NCBI RefSeq assembly: GCF_900963305.1
Contig: NC_042532.1
Span: 15,836,707 to 15,900,706 of the forward strand
Length of the DNA stretch: 64,000 nt
Direction of reading: 5' to 3'
Origin: Echeneis naucrates
Lineage: Eukaryota; Chordata; Actinopteri; Carangiformes; Echeneidae
A program made the position numbers and the translations under genes. How positions within the stretch are numbered: the first letter of the stretch is position 1; each line of letters begins with the position of its first letter. The notes under the pieces are model-generated. The model saw nothing but the letters and a program-made list of their open reading frames with translations, did not search any database and had not been told where the DNA came from. Of the stretch, positions 41,223 to 58,003 are shown in pieces.

Positions 41223-41797
41223 TGATTTTCATTTTGCTAAAGTTTTATCTTTTTTAAGTTTATTTAACATTTTGAAGTGCATTGTGATTCAGCTCAGTTC
41301 TCAAATGTTGATCATTTTTGTTTTTGTAAAAGTTGTGTTATACAGAAAAGCTGATCTCAGTCTGATGAACTATTTTCTGCCTCAAAATGTTTCGAAACGT
41401 AAATTTTAGATTTAAAACAAAACCGTTGAAATGAGATTTTCGCTTCACTTTGAAAAACAACATGACATAAATATATTTTATGTGTAAAAGCGGCTCGGCT
41501 CTGTGTTCACGGTTCATTCCTTTTACACGTAGAGAAAAGGAAGTGAAAGAGACAGATGACAAAGGTTGGAACTGTTTTCTCATCAGAGTTTCAGCTCGGT
41601 CACTTTAAACTATCTTCATCAGTCCAGTTTGTTTCAGTTGCTCTGACTCTTGAATGGTGTGTCTGATGCTGAGTGATTTATGAGATGTTGTTGTGTTTCA
41701 TTTGATCAGTGCAGTAAATGAGCAGTACGTCTGCTTTCTTTATCAACAAGCCTTCATTCTCCTTCCTTTATCTTTCCTCCACCTCTCTCTCCTCCAG

Positions 41798-42120
41798 TGG
41801 GGGTGGTGCGGCCCATCCTGACCGTCTTCCCCCCCTCCAGAGAGAAGCTGCAGCAGGGTGATGCTACGCTGGTGTGTCTGGCCAACGGGGGCTTCCCCTC
41901 AGCCTGGAGGCTGGGCTGGAAGGTGGGGGGCAGCAGCAGCTCCTCGGGGGTGTCAAATAGCCCCGAGGTCCTGGGGAGCGACGGCCGCTACAGGTGGAGC
42001 AGCACCCTGAGCCTCTCTGAAGACCAGTGGAGGAAGGCGGGCTCAGTGAGCTGTGAGGCCATTCTGAATGGACACAGTCCTGTCACTCAAACCCTGGAGC
42101 CTGACCGCTGCTCCGAGTAG
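41798..42120 (+). CDS. IgL constant exon, type B (second copy)
   Basis: C-domain exon after a CTCCTCCAG acceptor, ending in TAG at 42118-42120. The predicted protein is identical to the type B copy at 4885-5207, including the SSSSS run and tail EPDRCSE. The 3' flank stays similar for about 90 bp, then differs. V7 and V8 flank this J-C pair on both sides in the opposite orientation. Confidence 0.92.
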
Positions 42121-42360
42121 AGCTTCAGCATCACTTCCTGTCTGGAGACGATGCTGCTTCTTTGATGGAGATCTTCGTGAAGCTGCTCATCTCTTCTCGC
42201 CACACATTTCTGCTGCTTTTACAGATCTCTGCTCACTGTTTCAGCCTGCTTCTGCCCTTCAGCTTAAAGTTGATTTACTGTTAGAATGAAACAGACTCTT
42301 ATTTGGTTAAAGAAAACCTGGTTTCATTAGAAATATGTTAGAATCATTTACTCATCATCA

Positions 42361-42366
42361 AATAAA
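42361..42366 (+). terminator. C-B poly(A) signal
   Basis: AATAAA, 240 bp after the C-B stop codon, followed by a T-rich and GT-rich stretch (GAGTTGGTGTCTTAGTGTTTT begins 25 bp later in part). It differs from the signal position of the left C-B copy because the 3' flanks have diverged. Confidence 0.65.
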
Positions 42367-42449
42367 AGAGTGTTTTACTATGAGTTGGTGTCTTAGTGTT
42401 TTTGTTTTTTTTTTCAAATATGAAAAATAAATCCATCATCAGTTCAGTA

Positions 42450-43138
42450 CCATACCTGTTAATATATGACCAGAACAGGAAACAGTTTAAATTTACTTTC
42501 TGACATTTTCAATCTACAATAAAGAAAATTATGAATGAACTTTTGAACCTTTAAAATGTTGAAATAAATTGGGAACACTCACTCTTCTTTCTGTTAGTGT
42601 CTTTTTATTTAGATTTTGACTTCATCCAATGAGAAGACGATAAGAATAAAGTGTAAATGGAAAGGAGTTGATGAGTTTCAGTTGTGTTTAGATTCATTGT
42701 GGTTCTTCTTGATGACTCCTGTGTTTTGTTCACTGGACCAGTTTTCCTGCTCACTAACTCTCTGTACCTTCAGCAGACACTGACATGAGCCCAAATAAGT
42801 TTAAATTATTTCTAATAAGCAAAGAAAAGAAAAGAGAGAAAAAAATAATTTTAGGTCCTTGTTTGAAGTTTATTCCTGAAAATGTGAAATGTTTTGTTTT
42901 TTTAAATGACACAAAAACTTCTATTGACTCGACTGTTTGTAGGAAATGAGCTTCATATGATGTGATACACACTTATCCTGTTGTGAAAATCAATAAATAT
43001 AAAATCTCTTTAATGTATATTCATATGTGAATCAGTATTTGGTGCTTGGTGGGTTTACTGTCAGCTCTGTGTTCAGCGGTCTGTGTCAGAGTCTCTTCCT
43101 GCTCTAACAGCTCAGTGTCTCTGCATCTGGCTGAGGGA
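42450..43138. other. Spacer between C-B and V8
   Basis: AT-rich; no gene. From about 43040 it is the shared V 3' flank (TGCTTGGTGGGTTTACTG), running into the V8 recombination signal. Confidence 0.5.
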
Positions 43139-43166
43139 GGTTTTTGTACGACTACAAATCACTGTG

Positions 43167-43635
43167 TGAACACAGCAGCACTATTTATCTCATGATAACT
43201 CTGACAGTAATAAACTGCTGCATCTTCAGTCTGAACTCCACTGATGGTCAAACTGAAGTCAGAGCGGCTTCCACTGCCACTAAACCGAGCTGGTGTTCCT
43301 GATACACGTTGGTTTACATATCTTATCAGGAGCTTTGGAGACTGTCCAGTTTTCTGTTGGTACCAGAACATAAAATCATCATCACCATCATTATAAACAT
43401 TCCGGCTGGTTTTACAGGTCAGAGTGACGGTGGATCCTGGACTGGCTGTCTCTACTGAAGGCTGAGTCACAGTCACCTGACCGCTGCATCCTGCACATAA
43501 AAACAAATGTGTCATTTATCAGCAGAAAGAAACGAAGAGAAAAGGCAGCACATCATGTCTGAAATGTTGCTGAGTGAATGAACCTGGAAAACAGCAGCAG
43601 GCCAGCGTCCAGATGAGGATGGTGATGAGAGTCAT
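43167..43635 (-). CDS. IgL V segment V8 (kappa-type)
   Basis: Leader exon 43584-43635, V exon 43167-43490. CDR1 [17 protein letters not shown]3 start [15 protein letters not shown]3 [10 protein letters not shown] as in V6, FR2 [13 protein letters not shown] as in V6. Signal: heptamer 43160-43166, 12-bp spacer, nonamer 43139-43147. It lies downstream of C-B on the + map, facing it. It looks intact. Confidence 0.93.
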
Positions 43636-44208
43636 GGTGGTTGTGCTTTCTGCTGTGTTGACTGACAGATCTGAGTCCTGCAGTGTTGAACTCACAGGAC
43701 TATAAACCTTCTCACTTCACTGGAGGATCAGCTGACGATGCAAAGCCTCCTCTCTATGGAAATGATCTCTCTGCTCTCCACAGACTGAAGGCAACGAGGG
43801 ACAAACATCAGGAGAAATAATGCCGCTTGGATTTACACTAAATATCATCTTCATCAGAGAGAAGAATATATTCATATTAGCGGAGCAGCTGAGGATTTAT
43901 GGATCAGTTTGTATCCACTGTGGTTGGTGTGATTTGATTTGATTTGATCATTTCTCTGTCACGTTCAGAAAAGTTCAACAACACTGTAGAAATAATCTTT
44001 ATTTAAAGTGGAAATATTAAAATTAACTGGAATGCCTTTTGCCATTTCCGTCACTGTTTTCTTAATATTCAATCGGTAAATTTTGATTTTATTTCATGTG
44101 AATTATATGAGTTCATTAGTTCACTGGCCCAGTTTTCCTCCTCAGTAACTTTCTGTTCCTGCAGCAGACGTTTTCACTTCAGTTAGACTGAGGGAAGTTT
44201 TTTTCCAG

Positions 44209-44674
44209 CCCTGTGTAAACGCTCCATCTCTGTGGAAGCCCAGACGGCGGTAATCTCCAACAGCTTCAGCTTGAACATCACTGATGGCTAAAGTGTAATG
44301 AGAATCAGAGAATCAGATGTACTGCCTCTGATCCGAGACAGAGTTCCTGAGTTTGGAGTTCATGCGTGGTATATAAGAAGTTTTGGATCCTGTCCAGGTT
44401 TCTGAAGGTCCCATCTGAGATCAGAACCAATATTTGAAGTCCCTCCAAGATGAACAGAACTTCAATTAATCAGTCTGGGTCAGAAAATTGTCTTTAAAAG
44501 ACTGTTGAATGACAATGGGAATAAAAATCTTAATTTTAATACAATAGTTTAAAAATTTGTCAAGATTCAAAACTAAATATGAGGGAAGTTCCACTCACTC
44601 CAAATATTAATATATGATATGAGATAAAAGTTAGACCTTCTCACCCTCAGAAAACCCAACAGGACAAGCATCAG
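44209..44674 (-). pseudogene. IgL V pseudogene (relative of V4)
   Basis: On the - strand, NIGSDLRWDLQKPGQDPKLL then IYHA and, in another frame, YTLAISDVQAEAVGDY are recognisable V framework. Damage: frame 1 is missing, frame shifts and stops interrupt FR3, and the second Ig Cys is lost (DYRRLG in place of YYC). The heptamer is CACAGGG and the spacer has shrunk from 12 to about 4 bp. A leader-like MLVLLGFLR with a GTGAG donor lies at about 44648-44674. It cannot encode a V domain. Confidence 0.7.
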
Positions 44675-44699
44675 TTATCCTGATGCAGTTTTCAACGGT

Positions 44700-45428
44700 T
44701 CAGACTGACTGTAACTGTCAGCGATGCATAAAAGTCATGCAAAGCACATGTGGGCCCACCTGTCCTCATGAAACTGAGAGGGGCAGATGAGGTGGAGTGA
44801 GAGCAGGTTTTATTTCCATGCAAACTCACTCAGCTCATGGAGAAACTTTAGACTTTCTGTTTCTCATCTCTCTGCTCTTTCTGTCTTTGCAAAGCCGCCA
44901 AAAGGCCTTTGTGCTCATCGGCAAGTGCACACTGTCCTCTGCTGACGTTCCAACTTCATGTGGAGGAAATTCACACCGCTGCTTTAGTGCAGCGCTGAAT
45001 AAAATGTTGTGTTTCTCAGCTGAAGGGGAAATTCTGACCCTGGCAACACAGAGATGATTGCGAGGTTGTGTTGTCGCTGATCTCTGGTGACTGTAGTGAA
45101 GTGGTCTTCAACCCTAACCCAGGTGTCAGATTATAATCTGAACTAACAATATAATACACATTCAGTATTTTTAATATCTGCCTCTTTTTATTGTACAACA
45201 ATAAAAAGTTATTCCTCTGTACTGACAATGATGAAATATTGATTGAAAGACTGTTGTTCATTATTTTCTAACAGTGGATATATTCATAAGATAAATCTTG
45301 TTCTGAATATATATCAGAAATACAGAATCTTGCATCTGCCATTGATAAGGCATTTTGAGTTCTGTGCTGTTTAATGAACAATATATTAGTAGCTCTGATG
45401 CAGGAGAAATACTGCAAATGAATGTTAT
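44700..45428. other. Spacer beyond the V pseudogene
   Basis: No gene is supported. A CTTTGCAT octamer-like string (- strand, near 44740) may be the old promoter of the V pseudogene. Confidence 0.35.
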
Positions 45429-45628
45429 ATCTGTCTCTGAACTGAAACAGCCTGTTTCTATTTCTCAGCCAGGAAGGACGGGTTGCATCATTGACCATCT
45501 GGAGCAGTAAAGGGGAACTAAACCTAGAACCTGATTGTCAGGCACATGAAAATCTGTGTTTCACTTCCCTTTTGACTGAAAATGACATGGAAGTTTATCA
45601 ATGTGGTGTTTGTGCTGTCAGTGTTCAG
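45429..45628 (+). pseudogene. Decayed immunoglobulin-like V exon
   Basis: The frame from about 45430 reads SVSELKQPVSISQPGRT, like the first strand of teleost innate-type IgV domains (pattern VSE...V...PG..VTL.C). After a frame shift it reads SLTIWSSKGELNLEPDCQ and then CFTSLLTENDMEVYQCGVCA, which resembles the last strands of such domains (D.G.Y.CG). It could be a relic of a CD300/NILT-like or other Ig-superfamily receptor gene near the IgL cluster. Support is weak, and there is no open gene around it. Confidence 0.4.
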
Positions 45629-45639
45629 GTGTCCCGCCT

Positions 45640-47785
45640 GGATGGGCCAGTGAATATATAAAAAATATACAACACATGCTATCGCACTGCATGTAAAAGT
45701 TTGCATTATATAACATATAGAGGACGATAACAGCTCTCATCTCTGCATCAGTTCGCATGGACAGACTGGCGAGTGCATTTGCTACACACACTCAAATGAA
45801 TGAGCCTGAGTGTGGATAGTATGGAAAAATATTTATATGGATGTAATGTTTGTGTGTTTAAAGAAAAAAGTGATTATAAAGTGATTTAAAAACTTGAAAA
45901 CAGATGTTCAAGTGAAATACTCTATAGATGAACACACGTGTCTGTTTCTGCTGCATAGACCTGAATGCTGCCCTCTGGGGTCAAAATAAACAACCTACAT
46001 TCACCCTCGCAGCCCCTTCAATAACCAACACTCAAATCTCTTTTGGTCCACCTTTATTAATAATTTACATACTGTGTATTCCATTCAACATCACAAACTG
46101 TTGCTCTCACAATGAATGATAACGCATTCCTTTTAGATTTACCAATCATTCATATGATCACAAATGAGGGGAATGTGCGCTGGTCAAATGCTGCATCGTG
46201 TGTTCCAATCTGCTCATACTTCAACCTTCCATGTGAATGGGGCTCCCTGCGTCATGCGTCTGTTAAAGCTATGCGTAATAATTCTTTTTACTGTGATTGT
46301 CTGAACCGGCTGTAAATAAAAGGAGGCATACATCAAAGTCATGAGTGACTTAGAGAAAGTGAAAACAGCCACTTTCAAATACGGATTGGCTCTGGTGCGG
46401 CTTGAGTTTCTCAGGTTTATCAATACAAGTTCATAATTGCACAACTGCGGGGAAACTGAGGATGAACTGGTACATAAAAAAAAATGCTTTAAAAAATAAA
46501 AAAAAGTCCTCTTTTGTGTTAGATACAAGTATAAAACAATGATATACATATATTTTAAAAGCTGTAAAAAAATACAGTAATACCAATATGAAATATACAA
46601 AAAAAAAAAAAAAAAAAAAAAGCAAAGTTTTCCTCCAGTTCAGCAGACATGTTCATACAGTATTTGTGCTGGACTCACACCAACACATTGACAGGAAAGT
46701 ATCTATTGCAAAAGGCAGAGACAGAGACAGAGCATCCAAACAAAGCAGCATATTGAGAGAAATGTTGCAGATACAGTGACCCCGAGCTTTCGAGGCACTT
46801 TTCAGTGTTCATAGTTTGCATAGTTTGTAGAGGAGGTTGATAGCAGAGGTGCATAAAGTCCACGTTGAGATGATGATAGTGCCTATTTTGCTGCATGAAA
46901 ACACCCTAAACTGCCACCAGAAGGCTGGACATTTTGTCAACTATCACTGGAAATTAATAAAAAGGTTTCACGTACAGAAAACAGACTTGTATCTCAGCCG
47001 TTTCCTGGAATGAGCTATGGGGTCGAACAAGGACACTGGTTTGGGTTTTCCATGACACAAAGACTACACTGTCCCCGTCAGTTGAGGGCAAACTTAGTGC
47101 ATTGTACTTTTCCAGGCCAACATCAGAATTAATGGACTCCAGTCTAGTCAATATGCATGTGTGTTGCCGTAGCAACAGAGGCCAAATATACCAGTTTCAT
47201 TGAACTTCATGAATTTGAAGATTCGTCACATCAAAGAAGGTCGCTAATGTCTTGAAGCTTAATAAAAAAATTTTTAAATAAACTGGTTCCATGGCAACTG
47301 TTTTCATGAATGTCAAATTTCAACTCCTCCAATATTTCTTCTCAATGTTGTCATCAAAGTGAAGATTATAAGGTCAAAGGTGGTAGCTTATAGATGTCCG
47401 ACACTTGAAATGAGTCACAAGTAGTCACAGCTTTGATAGATAACAATTTTGAGAAATCAATCAGTCCACTGATTGATGCCAATTTCCTTCCTATCTTAAG
47501 AGTGCACTGTTCTTGCAGTTAGTATAGAAGAAGGACCAGCGTCGGCGTTAACTACGCACACGTGACAAGGCAGCAACGTATAGAGAACTATGGCTTTGTG
47601 GTGATTTGGACCAAGGCACAAAGATAAGTTAAATATGGCTTTGGAAAGGAACGCAGGGATGAACAACAACAACAACAACAAAACACACAAACAGAGGGTC
47701 TGATGACCATCATGGGTAAACCAGTCGAAAATGCTGGCTGGCTTGGATGTCGTTGGCATCAGGTCTTGCAGTCTGAGACTGCGAG
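45640..47785 (-). other. Probable pak2 3' UTR and intergenic spacer
   Basis: No coding sequence seen. A - strand AATAAA at 46053-46058 is the candidate end of pak2, which would give a 1.7-kb 3' UTR. An A-run at about 46599-46621 and A-rich tracts lie inside it. An (AAC)n-type run is at 47662-47681. Confidence 0.45.
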
Positions 47786-51895
<4,110 letters not shown>

Positions 51896-51911
51896 CTACA
51901 CACAAGTGCAC

Positions 51912-53734
51912 CTGTAGAGACGAGATGAGATGCACAAGTTTAAACGCATCCGAGACTTTCACCAAGTCTAGGAGTGGGTTGTATGCTCGATCCCTCGTTC
52001 ACCTCTTCCTGCCCCCCACACACACACACACAATTTCACAATGCCAGTGAAAGCATGACACGTTAGCTCAAAATGAGGAATAGCTGAACAAAAACTGAAC
52101 ATCAAATGAAGACAAAACTCACGCATGCCTAACTAATCCATCCAGGCCCCAGTTTGTGGAGAAGCACGGAGTGCTGGAGCAAAGGACCAGAGAATTTGAG
52201 AGCAGGAAATAAGGCTGAATGGGCTAAGTGACGTGTTGAGTCTCGTACAAGCTTACAGATGAATGAGGAAGGAAAGGAAGCAGTGAGGCTGAGAGGGAAG
52301 AGACTCTCAGTAAGAAGCTGACTGACTGCTATGAGCTCAGTTTGAGTGTGTGTGTGTGTGTATATGTGTTGTGTTGATGTTGTGTTTCTGTGCTTTAGCC
52401 TACATTCGCTTGTAAATCAGATGGACAAAATAAGAGACAGAACTGCACAACTGCATTTTCACACATGTATTTGTGAACACCTTCCACATTTTATATTTCA
52501 ACCATTACCCAAATATGGTGAAAACAGAGAGTAGACACATACAGACACGCGCACAAATGAAACCATCAACCACAAGAGCACCTCTCAGCATACTGCAGAG
52601 CAAGCAGTTCAAATAACTATGAGCTGCAGCCTACATTCTTCGTGATGTCACAGACAGGAAACAGGAAGCAAACAAAGGTTTCCTCACTTCCTGTGTCTGA
52701 CCGCCAATGACACAGCGTGTATTAAACCTGGATGAGAAACTTAGCTCAGGCAGGTAAGCCTTTGACTTAAAGCCTCCTCCTCTAACAGCCCTTCTGACCT
52801 CACTTGCTCATCATTCTATCATTCATCATTCTAAAAACAAACAAACAAGCAAAAGAAAACAACAACAACAAAAACACAAAATAAATTGATTCAGACTCTA
52901 CCTGTAAAATATCTGACCATGGGTTCCTTTCCCTGCCGAGCCAATACACACAACATTAGGCCTTTAACAACGCTCACACAGTCTGCTTTGTCCTGTGTAA
53001 CTGCAATCTCAGACCACAAAAAGACACGCCATGAGACGCAGCACCGCTAACTTCAGTCAGTCATTTTCCCCTTCCAAAATTATTTGTGAATCATTCACTA
53101 CTCTGTAAATCTGAGCCTTTGATGAAAATCATCCAGCGTCTGTTCAATGATGTGTAAATGACCGGACACTCATGTCTGAAGTTGCTGGTAAACTTTAGAT
53201 TCTGTGATGTGGCAAAACTCCTTTCACTGCAAAAACCACAACGAAATGAGCCTGAACCGTGAAACTGAGACATTCCTCTTTCTCGCCTTAATTCCCCAAA
53301 TGTCTTCTAAGAAGTTTTGTTTCTTTTTGTCTAAACTGTGAAGGTACTCACCTGTTTGTCGCTTCTTCTGCACCTCACAGAAGACCACGTAAACAATGAA
53401 ATCTGCGTGTGAATACCTCCTTCTCCAGTTGTCATTTATCTACTTTACTCTCATGGCTTGGTTTCTTACAGTTCTCCCTTTCCTCCCCTCCACAGGGCAG
53501 GTCTTAGCAGGCTGCCTCATTCCTCAGAAATCCATGATGGGACAAGTGTACTCTTGCCCAGGCAGGATAAAATTAGCCCTAGCTTCAGCCTTAATGTGCA
53601 TTTTAAAAGTGTGTGCATGTGTGTGTGTGTGTGTGTGGACTTCATGTTTGGTGCTAGCTGGCCAGGCTGAGACAAGCTGTCTCTCTGTAGGAATTCAATA
53701 GCTGGAGGGCTGCAGCAGACGTGCTCTCCTGTTC

Positions 53735-53768
<34 letters not shown>

Positions 53769-56670
53769 AGACTCCTACACATGCAGGGAGGCTGTCTCAA
53801 ACATACACACATTCCCTGGCCTGAAACACACACTCCCCTTTCCAACAGGGGCTCCATTGTGAGCACTTGAACATCTTTTATGCGGCTGTGAGCTGAGTTC
53901 CTGAGCACAGCAGCAAAAAAATAAAAAATAAATAAAAAAAGTTTGAGTGAAGCGGGCAGGTGCACGTGTCAGCACTGCAGGCTACATGCTTGCGTTTGTG
54001 TAACGGCCCACACCCTGTTACGACTGACATGATTAATAATAGATTAATTTGCCTTTTACCCTTAAAAGTCCTTGAAACTTTATACTAAGCTAACTGGCTG
54101 CCAGCTGATTCTTTGTTTAAATGAACACAAGCCAAACACATTAAAAAGTATTAAATCCTAAAGAGATTATGTTTTGTCTTTCTGTTTGGTGAGTGTTTGT
54201 CATCATTTTGGGGGTATCTTATATGCCAAAGTAAAGATTTAAGTCATGTCTTTCATTTGAGGATCTTCAGGATTGGCTTCACTTTTCCGCCCTGTTGTCT
54301 AAATCCATTTTTATTAACAATCTATGGTTTGAAGTAGAGTCGGATTAGGTTAATGAGATGTAGTCTTTTTTTTTGCAAAGGGACTAATATTTCATTCATT
54401 CAACTCATTAAGTTTCCCATTTGCAAAAAGGAGCAGGAAATCAAATCTTATATTATATTATATTGCCTGCCCCCTATTCATGAAAAAAAGCACCATTTGA
54501 TGATCGGCATACAGCCAGATTTTGCACAATGTGAAGTATACAGTTAATACATAAAGAAACAAACAATGTTCACATGAAAAAAAAAAGAAAGAAAAGAAAC
54601 GCTCTCACTATTTATTCTGTCTGACCAGTGTCCTCTCATGGAGACTTGTTTAAAATGGATCAAAATGATCAATCAATCACTGTCAATCTCCTAACTGATG
54701 AGTCATCTAACAGTTTCAGCCAAAATGAATTTGATGCCTTAGCAGTTGTAGGCTGCACATTTCCCTTCACATTCCTCTCTACTCTTCTTTTTTCCAAGTT
54801 ATTCCATCACACTCTTCATAACTTGGTAACCAAACATAATATTTTACATCCATGCAGCTGCCAGCTGTATCCCTCATCTGTTCTCAGTTCACAGAGGACA
54901 TCATCGCAGCGCTCCGGAGCCTGGCTCATCTCTCTGCCCTATATAATTTCTCTTCCTCATTTGCCACGCTCCCGATGTATCAGGGCACTTTCTATTCCCT
55001 GTGATTGGCCAGCGTCAAGGGAAACCCACTTCCTCATCCTGGAACTCCCCGAGCGCCTAAAGAGGTCACAGGACCAGGCCCGCCAACCAGATCGTTGCAA
55101 ACACAGCCGCCGAGGTGTTTACAGGAAGTGGACGGCAAGTCTTTTGTATCTGGCTTCTATAAAAGGAAATTCTGTGGAGGACTTCCTGGAAGGAGTGATG
55201 AAGCTGACACACACAAACCACTTCCATCCATTTTCATTCAGATACACAGAAACGTAAAATATATACAACCTACTCTTTCATAGAAAGCATACCCTACACA
55301 CACGTACTGTTTGTGCTCCGTAGCCTCCACAGTCACTTGGCTGATTATGTGCCTGGCAGGGAATGAAACGTAAACACACTGGCCAGCTGCACACCCACAC
55401 AGAGCACCTTATCCTGTTATTCAAACAGCTGCCTCACCTCTCTGTCAATATTGTGATGGATCAAAATCACCAACCTGGCAACCCGAGGCCCCAAACAATT
55501 GTCAGAACACATTTGGACCAGTTACAAAATCAGCCTCAGGACTCCCAGCCTAAGTCTGTTTGTTTTCAGGGTCTATCACATGAATGACAGAGATTCAGAC
55601 TCCCTGCGGTATTAACCACCTCGAGTGAGGAATCGCAGTCACCGAGTTCAACGCTGATTTGATATGTGGCATTCACAGGCAATGCCAGAGGCAGGATTTT
55701 AGGAACACTGAGGTTCGCCAGTCAAACTCACACTGCTCCAATTTTCCAGAGGAAGAAGTAACACATTCAAACTGCTTGTTTTGTCGCAGCAGCAGAACAA
55801 AAGCCACATCTGAATAGCCGGAGCAACAAATGTTACATTGTTCGAAATTATTTGATTAAGTTAAATAGCTGCAGATTAAGTTTCTGATGATTGACTAAGT
55901 GCTTAAAGGACAAGTCATTTTACATTTTTTATTCCTGGTTCAAGCCTCCTCACGTTGCCAGTAATTCTGTTCTGGGGAGGAAAAACAACACACAGTGATT
56001 TTTATCCTCCTTTACTGACTGAAACATCCTTAAAATAGAACCACAATGAAACGATACAGCAGTTATTATAACAACATCGGTGTGTTCTCCCAGCTAAGGT
56101 CCTGTTTGCATATATTAAAAAATAGCAGATAGCAGAAGTAGTAAGCAGGTGATTTGATTCTACTCTCAGTAAAATAAGATTTTACTTTTGCCAAATGAAG
56201 AAAGTGAACCCTTTCAAACCATGAACTGCAAACTCGCCATTAATCCAAAATAAAAAACTGTGTTGGCTGAGCAGCTCTGCTTTAAAGCATCTTCTAAACT
56301 CCTTGACAGACCTTTAAAGGCCTGTTTTTAAAGTCGTGACCTGCAGCAGCCTTATCACAGATGTTTTGTACACACTGCTGCTGTCCCTGCACACTGTCAT
56401 TACTTTGGATCAAATTAAAAAGGAGACAAACCACATGTCCCACTAACTCTTTGGATCTGGATCTCCTGCCTGCTTCTGTTTTATTTTTATCATCTTCAAA
56501 CACAGAAAGAAGAAGAAGAAGAAGAAGAAGAAGAAGAAGAAGAAGAAGAAGAAGAAGAAGAAGACAACCATGGCAGAAGATGCCACTCAGTCAGATTCAC
56601 TCAGATTCTCTTTGTTTCCTGTCAGATAAATCAGTCAGCTTGAATGTTGAATGAGCAGATGCAAACTCAC
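51912..56670 (-). other. pak2: pak2 first intron
   Basis: The coding exon is preceded by an acceptor at 51912-51914, and a good donor (GTGAGT on the - strand at 56670) ends an upstream noncoding exon, so 4.76 kb appears to be intron. It contains CA/GT and CT microsatellites (about 52347-52370, 53617-53637 and 53736-53768) and no supported gene. The 209-codon frame at 54628-55257 looks like chance. Confidence 0.55.
56508..56564 (+). repeat. (GAA)n microsatellite
   Basis: About 19 near-perfect GAA/AAG triplets in the pak2 first intron, 110 bp from the presumed exon 1 donor. GAA runs can form triplex DNA and are prone to length change. Confidence 0.9.
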
Positions 56671-57120
56671 CGGCTGCTGTCAACCGCAAAGACTCAACCT
56701 CAGTCCGGTCAACTCGCGAAACAGCGATCCGTTTTGTGTGTGTGTGTGTGTGTGTGTTTGTTCGTTTGTTTTTTAAACACTGATTTTCGGTCCGTTTAAG
56801 ATCCAGATTTCAGAGTTCACCAACTCTCCCAGCGGTGTGAGAAAAAAAAAAACAAAAAACAAAGAGCTGTCTTTTTCTCCAAGGACCGATATCCTTGTGT
56901 GTTTGCCCCCCTGAGTCCGCTCTTCTTGGCTCGGCCCGGGGAGGAACCTCAGGGAAGAGGAAGCGGAACGTCGTCGAAACGAGCGGAGGAGACGGAACCT
57001 TGGCGGCTTCCGTAGCTCTCATTGGACGAAGCGCAGAGGGCGCGTGAAACGCAGCTCGTGTTTACATTGAAAGTTAGCGGACACAAAGGCGGAAACGAGC
57101 CCCCCGTTGGTTTTTCAGAA
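56671..57120. promoter_or_regulatory. CpG-rich divergent promoter, pak2 exon 1 side
   Basis: This stretch is CpG-rich (for example GAACGTCGTCGAAACGAGCG near 56967). On the - strand it should hold noncoding pak2 exon 1, ending at 56671 with donor GTGAGT. hltf lies downstream on the + strand, its coding start 0.9 kb away. A shared bidirectional promoter is inferred from layout. A (GT)n run is at about 56737-56757. Confidence 0.55.
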
Positions 57121-57998
57121 CAAAATGCAGCTCGTCTGGAAAAGCCAGCAGGTTCAATTCAACAATGAAAGGCGCGACATTTATATATTAAATGTTAAAT
57201 GTTATTAAACTGGTTAGTGTAATTGTTAATTTTCTTGATGTATTGGTTTAATTAATTATATAACTTCTTTGCCAATTTCTTGTTTAGCTCAATGTTTACA
57301 ATGTACAAGAAACAAGCTAAAGTTAATTTGACCATCAAATATTCATATTTTTTTTCCTTGAAAAGTAAACCAGGTATTTCTTGTTGTAATCTATCTGTCG
57401 CTGGTGTATCCACATACATGTGCAAATAATAGTTTTACTTATTTAGTTCAGCATTGTTGTAGTTCATCCTTGTTTTTTTTTTTTTTTTGCTATATGTTAA
57501 ATGGTGACGTCCATCTTGCAACAAAGGGTGCTTATGAAATACACATTTCAGGTCCAAATACTGACAATAATAAAAAAGCACCGGTCAGCCAGTGAGATCC
57601 TCTTAAGGCCAACAAAGTGATTAAACATTATTTCAAACATTATTTTGAAGGGCTCTACCGGATGTTAAGTGCTAACTACAGTTATCTTTACTCCGATGCT
57701 CTTCGCTCCAGAGAAGGCAGCAGCTCAAAGAAACCTCAACAGTCCTGGCTGGAAAAAACAAACAAACAAACAAAAAACAGACTATCGACGAGGGATACGT
57801 CAAAAAGTATGAAGGAAATCTTAAATAATCATAAACAAGGTGCTCTCTTCTGATAAGTAAACATTGGCAGACCAGGCTAACAGTCTCTTGACGTTTCCCC
57901 AAACCGGATATCAGAAGATAATATTAAGATTTCCAAACACACAACGTGAAAAAGATGTTGTGTTGTTAAGTGTTTCCTGTTGTCTCTGTGTCGGGCAG
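57121..57998 (+). other. hltf: hltf 5' region
   Basis: An acceptor CAG ends at 57998, six bases before the hltf ATG, so at least one upstream noncoding exon is expected in or before this stretch. I could not place its donor with confidence. The rest is AT-rich intron-like sequence with a T-run at about 57472-57488. Confidence 0.4.
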
Positions 57999-58003
57999 CT
58001 GCC

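Noticed and set aside
54628-55257. 209-codon + strand frame in pak2 intron 1
   Set aside because: No recognisable domain, no exon structure and antisense to pak2; likely chance.
56361-56654. Frame with a poly-Arg run
   Set aside because: Translation of the (GAA)n microsatellite.
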